From Mesostigma viride (taxonomy: Eukaryota; Streptophyta; Mesostigmatophyceae; Mesostigmatales; Mesostigmataceae): DNA of 49,937 nt. The stretch is from the NCBI GenBank assembly GCA_009746045.1, contig RPFO01000667.1, positions 2,347,380-2,397,316 on the forward strand. The letters are read 5' to 3'. The notes under the pieces are model-generated. The model saw nothing but the letters and a program-made list of their open reading frames with translations. It did no database searches and was not told the DNA's origin. How positions within the stretch are numbered: position 1 is the first letter of the stretch; each line of letters starts with the position of its first letter. The position numbers and the translations under genes are program-made. Shown piece after piece: positions 10,138 to 22,200 of the stretch.

Positions 10138-11830
10138 CCCCTAAATGGTCTGAGATCCTGCCGATAAATCGGCTGGATCTTCACATTTTTGCAAACCAGA
10201 TGCCATCCAACCTACCCATATCCAATGGCTGTCCTTGGGGGCCAAGCATGTCCATGAGTTGCCCTTCGGGTTGGTATATCACAACCTCACATATATGCAG
10301 GGTAGGCCATGTATAACTGCCGTCAAAGTCAGGGGGGTCAAGACGCGCGTTTTCATTTTTGGTAGAATGTGCATTTTGAATTATGTTATAAGACCTAGGC
10401 ACCTACCACTTCAGGGATGATAAACAATTAGTTGCTGAACAGTTTGAGCCATTGGGGTCATCATTTGGGTGGGTATACCAGCAGTTACACCCAGTACAGC
10501 CCTTAGGGGTACCGTTGGTAAAAAGCAACCAAGGGGGTAGGGGTGGGCATACTACCTACTAATATGGCCACCAACCATGCCAAACAATACATTTCCCTTC
10601 CACAATGATGGGAAAACATAACTGCATCATCACACTGCCCTTACATGGCACCTATGTGCAGGTGCTACCTTGTCCATGCACGTAGGTAACGTGGTACGGA
10701 TACCCTACGCAAGGCATGCATTCTAGGAGGCAGCCACCAACAAACTAGTGATGTTGAGCCTATTTCAGCCTGCCCTAGCAAGGATAAACTAGGCCTAAGC
10801 TGCTATAGCTTGCCAGGTGATGGCCAGCACACCTGGTGGCACATGCTGTCAATGGGAAGCTTTTACTCACCAGTTACGTGCTTGATGATGCCACAGAGAC
10901 CAGCCAACTGCCTCACACTCATGCAATATGTGTATGGGAAATGTATAACAAACATATATGGAGGTATTCAAACCCATACAGCCTCTAAAACTTATCACCA
11001 TCACCCTGTGGCAGGTCAACTGACTGAGGGAAGCATCTAAGAAGGGTGTTTTAGAAAGGGGCCAGGCCAGGGTCAAGAAAGAGCATGAATAATGCAAAAA
11101 GAATGTGCTACACAAGCTAGAACGTACATATAAACGTCAAACATCGATAGGAAAACGATGCTTAAGCTTTACCAGGCATGGATGGCGTTACCTTGGCCCA
11201 GGCGGTGGCCGCAAAATGGCGCATTTCGGCACACCAAAGTTGTGCAGCACGGTCGCTGGATTCGGCGATTTCTGGCCACCCTTGCACGTTTACGACTACT
11301 ATGTATCATAAAAAGTACAAAGAAACCGATATATCCTTTAAAATACGCCGGAAATCTATTGCTGTCAACGTTTCTATCGTCCGGCCTGATCGCAGTTTTT
11401 TCCAGCAAGAACGCTGCCGACACCTATCAAATGGCATTCCCGCGAACCAAAAATTGGCCTGTATCATCTTTAGGACGTATAAAATCAATATCCTAAGTTT
11501 GGTCAGAAAATTCGAACGAAAACGTAAATGCCATGCGTGGGCGCAAGCCGCCATGGCCAGGTCGTCGTTTTCCGGAATGCACGTTGTACGTGAAAAAGTA
11601 CCCTGACCCCTTGTACTTTGACCGGCCAGAACACCTCTATAACTTTGTCAGAAGTATGCAAACCCATATACCATGCTGTGAAGAAACTTATAAACTTTCG
11701 ATCTTCTCAGCTAAACTTTTCCTAATTCTCAATAGATTTCGCGGCATCTGGTCCCCCGAGAAGGGGCCGATGCATCGGCTGGAACTCGATTTTTGGCGGA
11801 AAATCGGCAGCAAGACCATTTAGGGGTTAA
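10134..11830. mobile_element. TTAA-site element alpha, copy 2 (intact ends)
   Basis: The ends are inverted: TTAACCCCTAAATGGTCT on the left and, reversed, TTAACCCCTAAATGGTCTT on the right, each followed by a CTGCCGAT-type block. Both TTAA targets are present. It matches copy 1 over nearly the whole length. A 142-codon open frame (11178-11606) is also open in copy 1 (4909-5337). About a dozen amino-acid changes separate the two and it resembles no transposase, so it is not called as a gene. Confidence 0.75.
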
Positions 11831-12402
11831 GGCATGGCCCGCCGACACACAAGCTGACATCATCCTAAATTAATTAACACCGGCATGCGTCACAGGCCGG
11901 CCAGAACAGTGCTGAAAACGCCACTACAGACAACGTGGCCACGCACCCCCAGGCTAGTGCGTTAACCGTACAGGTAGTTGTACAAGGTTCCCAAGACTGA
12001 CAAACATAAAACTCGCCCATCAACCCCCTGGGCCGGTCCGAATCCACTATACAATAATTAATCACGACTCACTAAAGAACCCAAATCAGCCAAAGATTCG
12101 TTAAGCAACCAGCCGACCCTACAGGTCCCCACCTAACCTTAGCTGGTGCAACCAAACACGAATCTTTGCAAGCAAGTCGTATAAAACCTACAATTAATTT
12201 TCTCGGACCGCTAATTAATACTAAGCCACCGACCCTTATAAACAACCGGGTCATCCAAGGAAAATTCGGGCGAGCAGGAAACCCTTTGTATACAGATCGA
12301 ATTAGTCAGCCCATGTCGCAGACAGCCTTCCACATCCAGGCCAAGGCATGGCGGCCTTATCTTTCCCGCATGCGTTAATTAAACTATATTCAGAGAAAAC
12401 CG

Positions 12403-13306
12403 AAATGAATGAATGAATGAATGAATGAATGAATGAATGAATGAATGAATGAATGAATGAATGAATGAATGAATGAATGAATGAATGAATGAATGAATGA
12501 ATGAATGAATGAATGAATGAATGAATGAATGAATGAATGAATGAATGAATGAATGAATGAATGAATGAATGGATGAATGAATGAATGAATGAATGAATGA
12601 ATGAATGAATGAATGAATGAATGAATGAATGAATGAATGAATGAATGAATGAATGAATGAATGAATGAATGAATGAATGAATGAATGAATGAATGAATGA
12701 ATGAATGAACGAATGAACGAATGAACGAATGAACGAATGAACGAATGAACGAATGAACGAATGAACGAATGAACGAATGAACGAATGAACGAATGAACGA
12801 ATGAACGAATGAACGAATGAATGAATGAATGAATGAATGAATGAATGAATGAATGAATGAATGAATGAATGAATGAATGAATGAATGAATGAATGAATGA
12901 ATGAATGAATGAATGAATGAATGAATGAATGAATGAATGAATGAATGAATGAATGAATGAATGAATGAATGAATGAATGAATGAATGAATGAATGAATGA
13001 ATGAATGAATGAATGAATGAATGAATGAATGAATGAATGAATGAATGAATGAATGAATGAATGAATGAATGAATGAATGAATGAATGAATGAATGAATGA
13101 ATGAATGAATGAATGAATGAATGAATGAATGAATGAATGAATGAATGAATGAATGAATGAATGAATGAATGAATGAATGAATGAATGAATGAATGAATGA
13201 ATGAATGAATGAATGAATGAATGAATGAATGAATGAATGAATGAATGAATGAATGAATGAATGAATGAATGAATGAATGAATGAATGAATGAATGAATGA
13301 ATGAAT
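12403..13306. repeat. (AATG)n microsatellite array 2 with 8-bp sub-block
   Basis: About 900 bp of 4-bp GAAT units on the plus strand. From about 12708 to 12815 the unit changes to an alternating 8-bp form, AATGAACG, repeated about 13 times, and then returns to the plain unit. A single GGAT variant lies near 12571. The array joins unit copy 2 on the left and a palindrome arm on the right. Confidence 0.97.
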
Positions 13307-14971
13307 TGTTGAGCTTCGCTAGTTTTATATATGACGCGTGGACGGGCTCAAAAAGGAACCGACCTGCTGTAGGTAGCGTAAGACTAGCGCTTGTCACGAG
13401 GGTACTGCACCGGCCGGCCCGTTTTGTGCCGAGGCTGAGTGTGGTTCCGGAGTGCAGGCCTAGGTAGCTTCTAACGTACGTCACTAGACCTTGTTACCTG
13501 CGCCAGCCGCCAGGCGTGGCGCAACTGTGATGGGCAGTCAGTACACCATGTACTGTACCTGCGCCAGCCGGCAGGCCTGCGTGGCGCAATGTGAATGATA
13601 CTCAGCACTTAGAGTGGTGTAGGCCGGACGTAGGGAGGCCTCTTTCCAGCTTCGCAACTTGATCCCAGCATTTGTTGGCAAAGTCAGCTGGCCGCTATGG
13701 CGGCTGCGCTGAATGTAAGACGATGCTATCGGCCTCTCCAGGCGTGGAGAGGCCTAGAATATATTTCTTTATGTTCTCCACCTACCGTTACAGGCCACGG
13801 TAATGAATGGTTGTTGGTTGGGGGGCTCTACAATTTGAGTAAAAGGGTGTGATTTCCGGCGCTGAGCCCACTGACGATTCCCCTCTACCCCTGGGTGCGG
13901 CAAGCACTGCTGAGCTTCCTGACACTGGGGAAGCTGCGTTCTAAGTCGGACAACATCAGGGACACAGTCACGTGTCTATTAGCTAATTAATTAAAATTAA
14001 TTAATTAACGTCAGGGATCAGGAGCCATACAGGCCGCCACGGCCGGCGGCTACAGTGGAAAGAATCACAGGTGGAGGCGAATCTGCCTTAAACGTGGAGA
14101 TGGCTAGCGTGGCCGGGGTGCCAGGGTAGCCCATAACTGCCAGGAGCCTGACAGCGGACCCGATCTTTCGGCCTGTGGCCAGACGGGAGATTCGGGGAGG
14201 ATGCGGGGCTGGAGCAAATCTTGGTGGGAGGAGCGCGCTCTTCAATCTTCATCATTGCCCAGTTTTTCAGCAAAGAATGTTCGCCTGGCGAGGCTGAAAT
14301 TCTGGCTGTTTTAACGCCTTTGTTTTTATCCTGTATGATGCATTATAGGAAAGGCATAAAGAGTTCAGTTCAGCCAGGGGGGCATATCTATACCATAAAA
14401 ATTTCCTACAAAAACACAAGCCCTGGTCGGGGCCTTGGCTATAAGCAGTTTCCAAGCCAAGGCCTTGGTAGGGTAGAGGGCCTATTGCCACAATGGCTTC
14501 AATGCCGGGAAATCCCAGTCTCGGGGGTGGGGCTGGTGATGGGTCCTGGGCTTGTGAGAGACGGTCTGGGGCGTAAGGCCTAAAATGAGCAGCCGCTGGA
14601 AACCGGCCCCCTAACGGGGGGAACGACATGGGTTCCGCCCTGCGTCCGCTGGGAAACCGTAGCGGCCACACGGGGGCGGCAGTACAACCGCGGCAGCGTG
14701 CGGGAGGGGGGCCAGGCGGGGGCGGAAAGAAACACGGCACCAAGGTTGGCGACAGCCTTGGTGGCCAGGTAGGAGGTGTGGGGGCAACACCTTGTGTTCA
14801 AGTATGCTGGGCCCCCAGCATGGTGCTACAATAACCAACTTGATAATGATGTGCACTGAGTTTGAAGGTGTGGTATAGGCTGTCCGTATAAAGCCTAGCA
14901 CACAAAAATGTAAGACAAATGTTTCTCTTGGTGGGAAGGAACTCCGATGGACCAAAAACAAAAAATGTATT
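13307..14971. repeat. Left arm of a large palindrome
   Basis: This 1.66-kb segment is the reverse complement of 15395-16962, with moderate divergence and one 45-bp insertion. It begins TGTTGAGCTTCGCTAG and ends AAAAAATGTATT, where an (AATG)n tract starts. No gene is supported on either strand. Frames over 100 codons occur but do not agree between the two arms. Confidence 0.85.
13963..14007 (+). mobile_element. 45-bp truncated retroposon tail insertion
   Basis: Sequence starting CACAGTCACGTGTCTATTAG and ending in a TTAATTAA-type tail lies between ACATCAGGGA (13953-13962) and ACGTCAGGGA (14008-14017). The opposite palindrome arm has a single copy of this 10-bp word and no insert. This is the footprint expected of a severely 5'-truncated target-primed retrotransposition, with a target duplication of about 10 bp. 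It shows which end of the family is 3'. Confidence 0.75.
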
Positions 14972-15027
14972 GAATGAATGAATGAATGAATGAATGAATG
15001 AATGAATGAATGAATGAATGAATGAAT
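14972..15027. repeat. Short (AATG)n tract in the palindrome spacer
   Basis: About 14 units of GAAT between the left palindrome arm and the first 334-bp repeat. It sits exactly where symmetry would predict another copy of the 334-bp repeat in inverted orientation. The following 15028-15060 is GGGT-rich. Confidence 0.9.
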
Positions 15028-15060
15028 CTCTCTTAGCAGCGTGGGTGGGTGGGTGGGAGC

Positions 15061-15394
15061 TGAAAAGAGGCCTCCCTACGTCCCCTACACCACTCTAAGT
15101 ACTGACTATCATTCACATTGCGCCACGCAGGCCTGCCGGCTGGCGCAGGTACAAGGTGTACTGACTGCCAATCACAGTTGCGCCACGCCTGGCGGCTGGC
15201 GCAGGTAACAAGGTCTAGTGACGTACGTTAGAAGCTACCTAGGCCTGCACTCCGGAACCACACTCAGCCTAGGCACAAAAAGGGCCGGCCGGTGCAGTAC
15301 CCTCGTGACAAGCGCTAGTCTTACGCTACCTACGGCAGGTCGGTCCCCTTTGAGCCCGTCCACGCGTCATATATAAAATGAGCGAAGCTCAGCA
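15061..15394. repeat. 334-bp direct repeat, copy 1
   Basis: It starts TGAAAAGAGGCCTCC and ends GAAGCTCAGCA. It has the same length as 16629-16962 and I see no differences between them. The TG...CA ends and identity are LTR-like. However, no primer-binding site follows (next bases AATACATTTC), no polypurine tract precedes the second copy, and no coding region lies between. I leave it as a repeat. Confidence 0.85.
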
Positions 15395-16962
15395 AATACA
15401 TTTCTTGTTTTTGGTCCATTGGAGTTCCTTCCCACCAAGAGAAACATTTATTTTACATTTTTGTGTGCTAGGCTTTATACGGACAGCCTATACCACACCT
15501 TCAAACTCAGTGCACATCATTATCAAGTTGGTTATTGTAGCACCATGCTGGGGGCCCAGCATACTCGAACACAAGGTGTTGCCCCCACACCTCCTTCTTG
15601 GCCACCAAGGCTGTCGCCAACCTTGGTGCCGAGTTTCTTTCCGCCCATGGCCCCCCCCTGCACGCTGCCACGGCTGTACTGCCGCCCCCGTGTGGCCGCT
15701 ACGGTTTCCCGGCGGACGCAGGGCGGCACCCATGTCGTTCCCCCCGTTAGGGGGGCGGTTTCCAGCGGCTGCTCATTAGGCCTTACGCCCCCGGACCGTC
15801 TCTCACAAGCCCAGGACCCATCACCAGCCCCACCCCCGAGGCTGGGATTTCCCGGCATTGAAACCTTTGTGGCGATAGGCCCTCTACCCTACCAAGGCCT
15901 TGGCTTGGAAACTGCTTAGCCAAGGCCCTGACCAGGGCTTGTGTTGTTGTAGGAAATTTTTTATGGCATAGATATGCCCCCCTGGCTGAACCGAACTCTT
16001 TATCGCTTTTCCTATAATGCATCATACAGGATAAAAACAAGGCGATAAAACAGCAAGAATTTCAGCCCCGCCAGGCGAACATTCTTTGCTGAAAAACTGG
16101 GCAATGATGAAGAGCGCGCTCCTCCCACCAAGATTCGCTCCAGCCCCGCATCCTCCCCGAAACTCCCGTCTGGCCACAGGCCGAAAGATCGGGTCCGCTG
16201 TCAGGCTCCTGGCAGTTATGGGCTACCCTGGCACCCCGCGCTAGCCATCTCCACGTTTAAGGCAGATTCGCCTCCACCTGTGATTCTTTCCACCGTAGCC
16301 GCTGGCCCTGGCCTGTATGGCTCCTTCCCTGACGTTGTCCGACTAAAATCGCAGCTTCCCCAGTGTCAGGAAGCCGCTTGCCGCACCCAGGGGTAGAGGG
16401 GAATCGTCAGTGGGCCCAGCGCCGGAAATCACACCATTTTACTCAAAACGTAGAGCCCCCCACCCAACAACCATTACCGTGGCCTGTAACGGTGGGTGGC
16501 GAACATAAAGAATTTTATTCCAGGCCTCTCCACGCCCGGAGAGGCCGATAGCATCGTCTTACATTCAGCGCAGCCGCCATAGCGGCCAGCCGACCTTGCC
16601 AGCAAATGCTGGGATCAAGTTGCGAAGCTGAAAAGAGGCCTCCCTACGTCCCCTACACCACTCTAAGTACTGACTATCATTCACATTGCGCCACGCAGGC
16701 CTGCCGGCTGGCGCAGGTACAAGGTGTACTGACTGCCAATCACAGTTGCGCCACGCCTGGCGGCTGGCGCAGGTAACAAGGTCTAGTGACGTACGTTAGA
16801 AGCTACCTAGGCCTGCACTCCGGAACCACACTCAGCCTAGGCACAAAAAGGGCCGGCCGGTGCAGTACCCTCGTGACAAGCGCTAGTCTTACGCTACCTA
16901 CGGCAGGTCGGTCCCCTTTGAGCCCGTCCACGCGTCATATATAAAATGAGCGAAGCTCAGCA
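15395..16962. repeat. Right arm of the large palindrome
   Basis: This is the inverted counterpart of 13307-14971. The last 334 bp are the second direct repeat. The arms are separated by about 420 bp, so a transcript through the locus could fold into a hairpin of roughly 1.6 kb. No credible gene lies within it. Confidence 0.85.
16629..16962. repeat. 334-bp direct repeat, copy 2
   Basis: Second copy of the repeat at 15061-15394. Its end (AGCTCAGCA) is followed immediately by AATGAATG, the start of another tetranucleotide array. The inverted, older copy occupies the first part of the left palindrome arm (from 13307). Confidence 0.85.
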
Positions 16963-17325
16963 AATGAATGAATGAATGAATGAATGAATGAATGAATGAA
17001 TGAATGAATGAATGAATGAATGAATGAATGAATGAATGAATGAATGAATGAATGAATGAATGAATGAATGAATGAATGAATGAATGAATGAATGAATGAA
17101 TGAATGAATGAATGAATGAATGAATGAATGAATGAATGAATGAATGAATGAATGAATGAATGAATGAGTGAATGAATGAATGAATGAATGAATGAATGAA
17201 TGAATGAATGAATGAATGAATGAATGAATGAATGAATGAATGAATGAATGAATGAATGAATGAATGAATGAATGAATGAATGAATGAATGAATGAATGAA
17301 TGAATGAATGAATGAATGAATGAAT
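16963..17325. repeat. (AATG)n microsatellite array 3
   Basis: About 90 units of GAAT on the plus strand with a single GAGT variant near 17167. It is bounded on the left by the 334-bp repeat and on the right by a LINE-type 3' end. Confidence 0.97.
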
Positions 17326-17402
17326 CCACCCCATCCCATATCCATCCCACTGATCAGAACTTATGCTCACGTGACACAGTCTATGTGTAAATTAATTAAT
17401 CA
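17326..17402 (+). repeat. LINE-type 3' end with TTAATTAA tail
   Basis: CCACCCCATCCCATATCC is followed by ACTTATGCTCACGTGACACAGTCTATGTG and an AATTAATTAAT tail, the same order of words as at 2881-2997. From 17403 to 18250 there is no gene. A TTACA (TGTAA on the minus strand) at 18173-18177, about 75 bp after the SGNH gene stop, could be an algal-type poly(A) signal. Confidence 0.6.
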
Positions 17403-18250
17403 CTACATTCAGTGCCACCCATGCAGTACGCCCCTCAGAACAACCACTGTCACATTTTTTCCAGCACACTTCGACTCGTCTATCTATTCTTTTTAGCTAT
17501 AAGCACAGCGAAGCCACTGCTAAGAAAGGCTGCGTCAACATTCACATAAAACTGAGTGCTATCTAGTGAACTCCTTCGGAGATACACCTCGACCTACGTA
17601 TACCGGACAACTTGCCAAAATTGCCATGGCTTGCACCTTGACATATCCAAGCCGTGCAACATCGACAAAATATCACCAAACCGGCTGCCAGGAATCTGGC
17701 GATGCGCAGCACTTCGTTCCGGAAGGGCAAGCTACCTGGCGCCAACTGCATGGAAACAAGGCGAAAACTTACACTGATGACCCTAACTGAAAGAAGCGAA
17801 ACGCGAGGATGTTGAGCACAGGATTGTACGTACCATGACAGGCATCATCCTTCTCCCAGGGGCGCAAAAAAGGGGCCCCCTTCCATGAAAAAGTTGGGCG
17901 GGCATCCTGCGAGCCTGGACAGTGATAAAATCATTGACATTGCAAAACTCATAGGCTCCACTATAAAATAACGTCAGGAATGGATCGATGCTATCTTTGG
18001 CTAGTTTACTTTTGCCTGAAAGCACATTGCCAGGGCCAGCTCCACTAGGGGGTATGCATACCGTGCACCACTTTTTCACGGGTACCACGAATTTATCCCG
18101 CGCCACAAAGTCCGCGCCAGGCTGTCACATTAATCAGCCATCAAGGCAAGTTCAACAGATACCATATCCTATTTACAATCCATCCCCAATCATTGATTCC
18201 ATTGTGGCATTGTGCTATGTGACACGGGTGCATGATCTCACGCCAATGGC

Positions 18251-19293
18251 CTAGTAGGAGATAACAGCCAGCAACTTGAACTTGTTCGTTCCCCTTGATG
18301 GGCCTTTACCCTTGCTGCTCGAAAGACGACTTAGCCGCACGCGGACCCAAACGGGTTCCTGCTTTGCAACGCTGTCAACAATCGTCATCTGGAAGTACTG
18401 CGATGATCTTGATTTCCAATATCCATCCAGTACCTTAGCAGGCGATGTTGCACGATGCACCAGGTACTTGGGCTTCTGTGTCATATCATCACCCATTTTC
18501 TGCGCTGATGACGATTCAGATTGACTTGAAGGAGAGGATGCATTGCCACCTGTCGGTACAACAAGCTTATCCACGAACACCTGTACCTGGCCCATGTTCT
18601 CGTAACTGCGCAAGTATGCCATCACAATCCGCCGGCTGAACAGGACATCAAAAGAGATTTCTTCGCCGGACCCTGGGCCCTCAACAATCCACCCTATCTT
18701 GCCTGGGACGTCCTCGCGAAACTGCCACGACCCAGGCGGTCTCATCTCAGAGCAATGGAACCTGTCCTGGCCCACATCCACCGATAGCAGCGTCAGGGGT
18801 TGAAGACCCTTCACTGGCACCTTGTTGCCACCTGTGAGCCGATTCGCAGGAAGCTGGTATGACATGGCTGGGCCAAGCATTTCCCTTGCTGCATGGCTTG
18901 GGCGGGGGGCCACTTGACGGCCCCCAGTCGCAGATTTGGGCATGGATTGATGGACCCCAGACACGCCTCCTGCTGCTTGCCCATGATGATCACTCCTCAA
19001 CTGCTTGTCTGTCGACATGCCTGCATCCAGCAAGTTGCCCGCCCGCATGCAATACGCCCTGGCCTCATGCCGCAAGAGATCTGCCACCACCGCCGCCCAC
19101 ACGAAGTGAAGGCACTGCGTCGGGTGTGTCGCGTCGTGGCAGTCCAACAGAGGGTGGCGGCGGCCGCGACTGAAAGCTGCGCGCCAGATGGCATCCCGCC
19201 ATGAGAGGGCAGGTACCTGGTAGTGGCGGAGCAAGCGCATCTGCTCGTCCTCCATCCAGGGGCGCGCGTTGAGGAACTTTGGATCCTTGGGCC
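18251..19293 (-). CDS. SGNH gene exon 4 (DxxH block and C-terminal module)
   Basis: The acceptor is TTGCCCCCCGGCAG, after a long pyrimidine tract. It encodes [20 protein letters not shown], then the catalytic DATHP, a serine-rich linker, the [14 protein letters not shown] module and a basic C terminus ending FKLLAVISY. The stop is at 18253-18251. Confidence 0.8.
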
Positions 19294-22200
19294 CTGCCGG
19301 GGGGCAACCCAGGGCCCATGTGAGCAAACGTGTTTGGGTGGGGTGCAGAGCAAGGGAAGGGAAGGGTGGTAAGAACGTCAGCTACTAAATGAGATGCGCC
19401 GGGTTTCATGCCATGTGTTAGACATGCCAATGCTGCAATCGATACGTAAAGTTTGGTGACCAATAGCGGGACGGTAAAGCTGGCTGTTTGCGACAAGTAC
19501 GGAGCAAATGTGCACTCCCCCCCCCCCCCCTGACCAGGGGTGGGGTGGTGGGTGGGGTCTGACCCCGCCCCCTCACCCTCACCCCCCTACCGGGGGGTGG
19601 GGGTGGTTGCCCCCCGCCCCCCCCCCCCCCCCCCATTTCCCCCAACCCCCACTTTCCCCCCTTCCCCCGCCTTCCTTCCCTCCTCCCCACCTTACCCAAT
19701 TGGACCCCATTTTTCCCCCCAGTTTCCCCCCACAATCCGCGCTCCCGGGCACGTTCACCCAGTTAACTCCAGCGCCACGACGCCCCCTCCTGGGGGAAGG
19801 GGGGGGGGGGGGCTCGACCCGCCCCTACCCCTCAACCAGTACCAGGGGGTGGGGGGTTCGGACCCTCAACCCCCACCCACCCCCCTCAGCAAGGGGTGTG
19901 GGTGTGGGGGTGGGGCTGAACACCCCCCCCCCCCTGCACACTCGCTCCGGGTTTGTCGCAAACAGTCAGAAAGAGCAAAATTACCACTGCCATTCGTGAC
20001 AACTCAGCTACTCACACAAAAAGAAGTTACCGATTACAGGTCCCTACGAAGCAAACCGACTAGTAGCGGTTAGCTCACTTTGATAGTGGGTTGATGACTT
20101 GGCCGTTTATCAGACAGTTGAATATCAAGGAGAATATGGCCCTCAGCAATGGTGGCTTGATGACTTCGCCGTTTATCAGACAGTTGAATAAGGCCCTCAG
20201 CAATAGCGGGTTGATGAATTGGCCGTTTATCAGACAGTTGAATAAGGCCCTCAGCAATGGTGGCTTGATGACTTCGCCGTTTATCAGACAGTTGAATAAG
20301 GCCCTCAGCAATAGCGGGTTGATGACTTGGCCGTTTATCAGACAGTTGAATAAGGCCCTCAGCAACACCGTGTAGCTCCTGTCGCGGTGGAATTATGCAG
20401 AAGCTCCGCACATCAGTTTGCTTCGAAACAGAGGAGGATGGCTGTAAGGAATTCCACAGGCCTTGCCGTATCACAAGGGAGTATTGCCAGTCACGATGGC
20501 TTGGTCCCAGGCAGCAAGTGCACATGCCCCCAGCTCTCCTCATCGTTAAGGAGGCCAGAACCACTGGAATACTAGTAACCTATTCCAGTTACCTATAGGA
20601 GAGTAGCCCCTCATCGTGTAGTCTAGTACGAGTTGAAGTGTCACTACAAGGATCGTGCTTACTACATCTCCTTGCCTCTTCGGCCCCCTAACCACAAACG
20701 TGGCCATATAAACTACCCATAATGAGTTAAACAGGACATACCAGTATTCGACATTTATGCTTGCCACCCTACCCCTACCCCGCCTCCCCAGAAGAAAATC
20801 TTGCCTTTTGGGTTTCTTGTCTTCATCGCGAGAAACGCCTTGGCGCCCGAGAACAGGTACAGCACGGCCGGCTCCTGCGGCAGCTCCAGCAGCTGCATCA
20901 ACAACTCCTCGGCTGCTTCCAGGATGGTCTTGACCATCTCCTTGCCCGCATGCTGCATCCCGCAACAAGGCAACCATTAAAAGATAAAACTAGGATCAGG
21001 ATTAGGATCAGGATTAGGACTGTGGGTTAGGACTAAAATCAGAAACTTAAAAACAAAACTACTATTAGCATTAAAACTAGGATTATGAGTTAGGTAGCGG
21101 TACTCCTCTTTCGATAAGCTTAGCTCGTGCTACTTCTCATGACAACCCAAAAGGCGAAGCACACTTTGGCATGCGAGCCGCCAACATCAATCAACCCTAT
21201 GGACAGATGGACAGACGACGGGTGGGCGGGCGATGGATGGATGGATGGATGGATGGATGGATGGATGGATGGATGGATGGATGGATGGATGGATGGATGG
21301 ATGGATGGATGGATGGATGGATGGATGGATGGATGGATGGATGGATGGATGGATGGATGGATGGATGGATGGATGGATGGATGGATGGATGGATGGATGG
21401 ATGGATGGATGGATGGATGGATGGATGGATGGATGGATGGATGGATGGACGGACGGAGGGACGGAGGGACGGAGGGACGGAGGGACGGACGGACGGACGG
21501 ACGGACGGACGGACGGACGGACGGACGGACGGACGGACGGACGGACGGACGGACGGACGGACGGACGGACGGACGGACGGACGGACGGACGGACGGACGG
21601 ACGGACGGACGGACGGACGGACGGACGGACGGACGGACGGACGGACGGACGGACGGACGGACGGACGGATGTGAGGTCGGGTAGAATCATGTTTCTCCTT
21701 GCAAACTATTCTTGTCTGAATCGTTCAAAGCACAAGCGCAATATAGTCTCCGCACACCATGCAAATACCTGCATCAAGGTGGTAATGCGCATGTTTCAAC
21801 CACTTTCACACCTCTCGAATTGGATTGGTTGATACTCCCTTCTCCCCCCAGGAGCTTTGCCGAATAACACAAGAAGAAACAACACCAAATCAATGCAAAG
21901 GCGATGATTTTCAACACAACGACATGTATAGTAGCAATAGAGTATACAGGCTATAGAGTTGAATTACTCCAAAATATATAACAAGAGATTCTTTACAGGA
22001 GGGGGGACATCCAGCCAAAACAGCACACTCACCCGTGTGTCCGGCGCGGCACCTCCGGACGTGGAGCGGACTCCAAAAACAGGGAAAAATGTGTCCGGCG
22101 GCAGAATTTTTGCGACGGAGTGTACTCCAGTCGAATTTTTTAGGGCGGCGCGAAGAAAAATTTTGTGGAGCTAACTCCTCCCGCCGGTCCGGCGCCTGGT

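Larger units (their letters stand above)
9123..12403. repeat. Duplicated unit, copy 2
   Basis: This is the second copy of the unit at 3770-7038, in direct orientation. It contains the left flank (9123-9210), element beta at full length (9211-10137), element alpha (10134-11830) and the right flank (11831-12403). It lacks element A and the beta derivative found to the right of alpha in copy 1. It runs straight into the second (AATG)n array. Confidence 0.85.

Noticed and set aside
15061-16962. Short LTR retrotransposon (TRIM-like) formed by the 334-bp repeats
   Set aside because: No tRNA primer-binding site follows the first repeat, no polypurine tract precedes the second, no gag or pol remnant is present, and flanking bases show no target duplication. 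Kept as a direct repeat.
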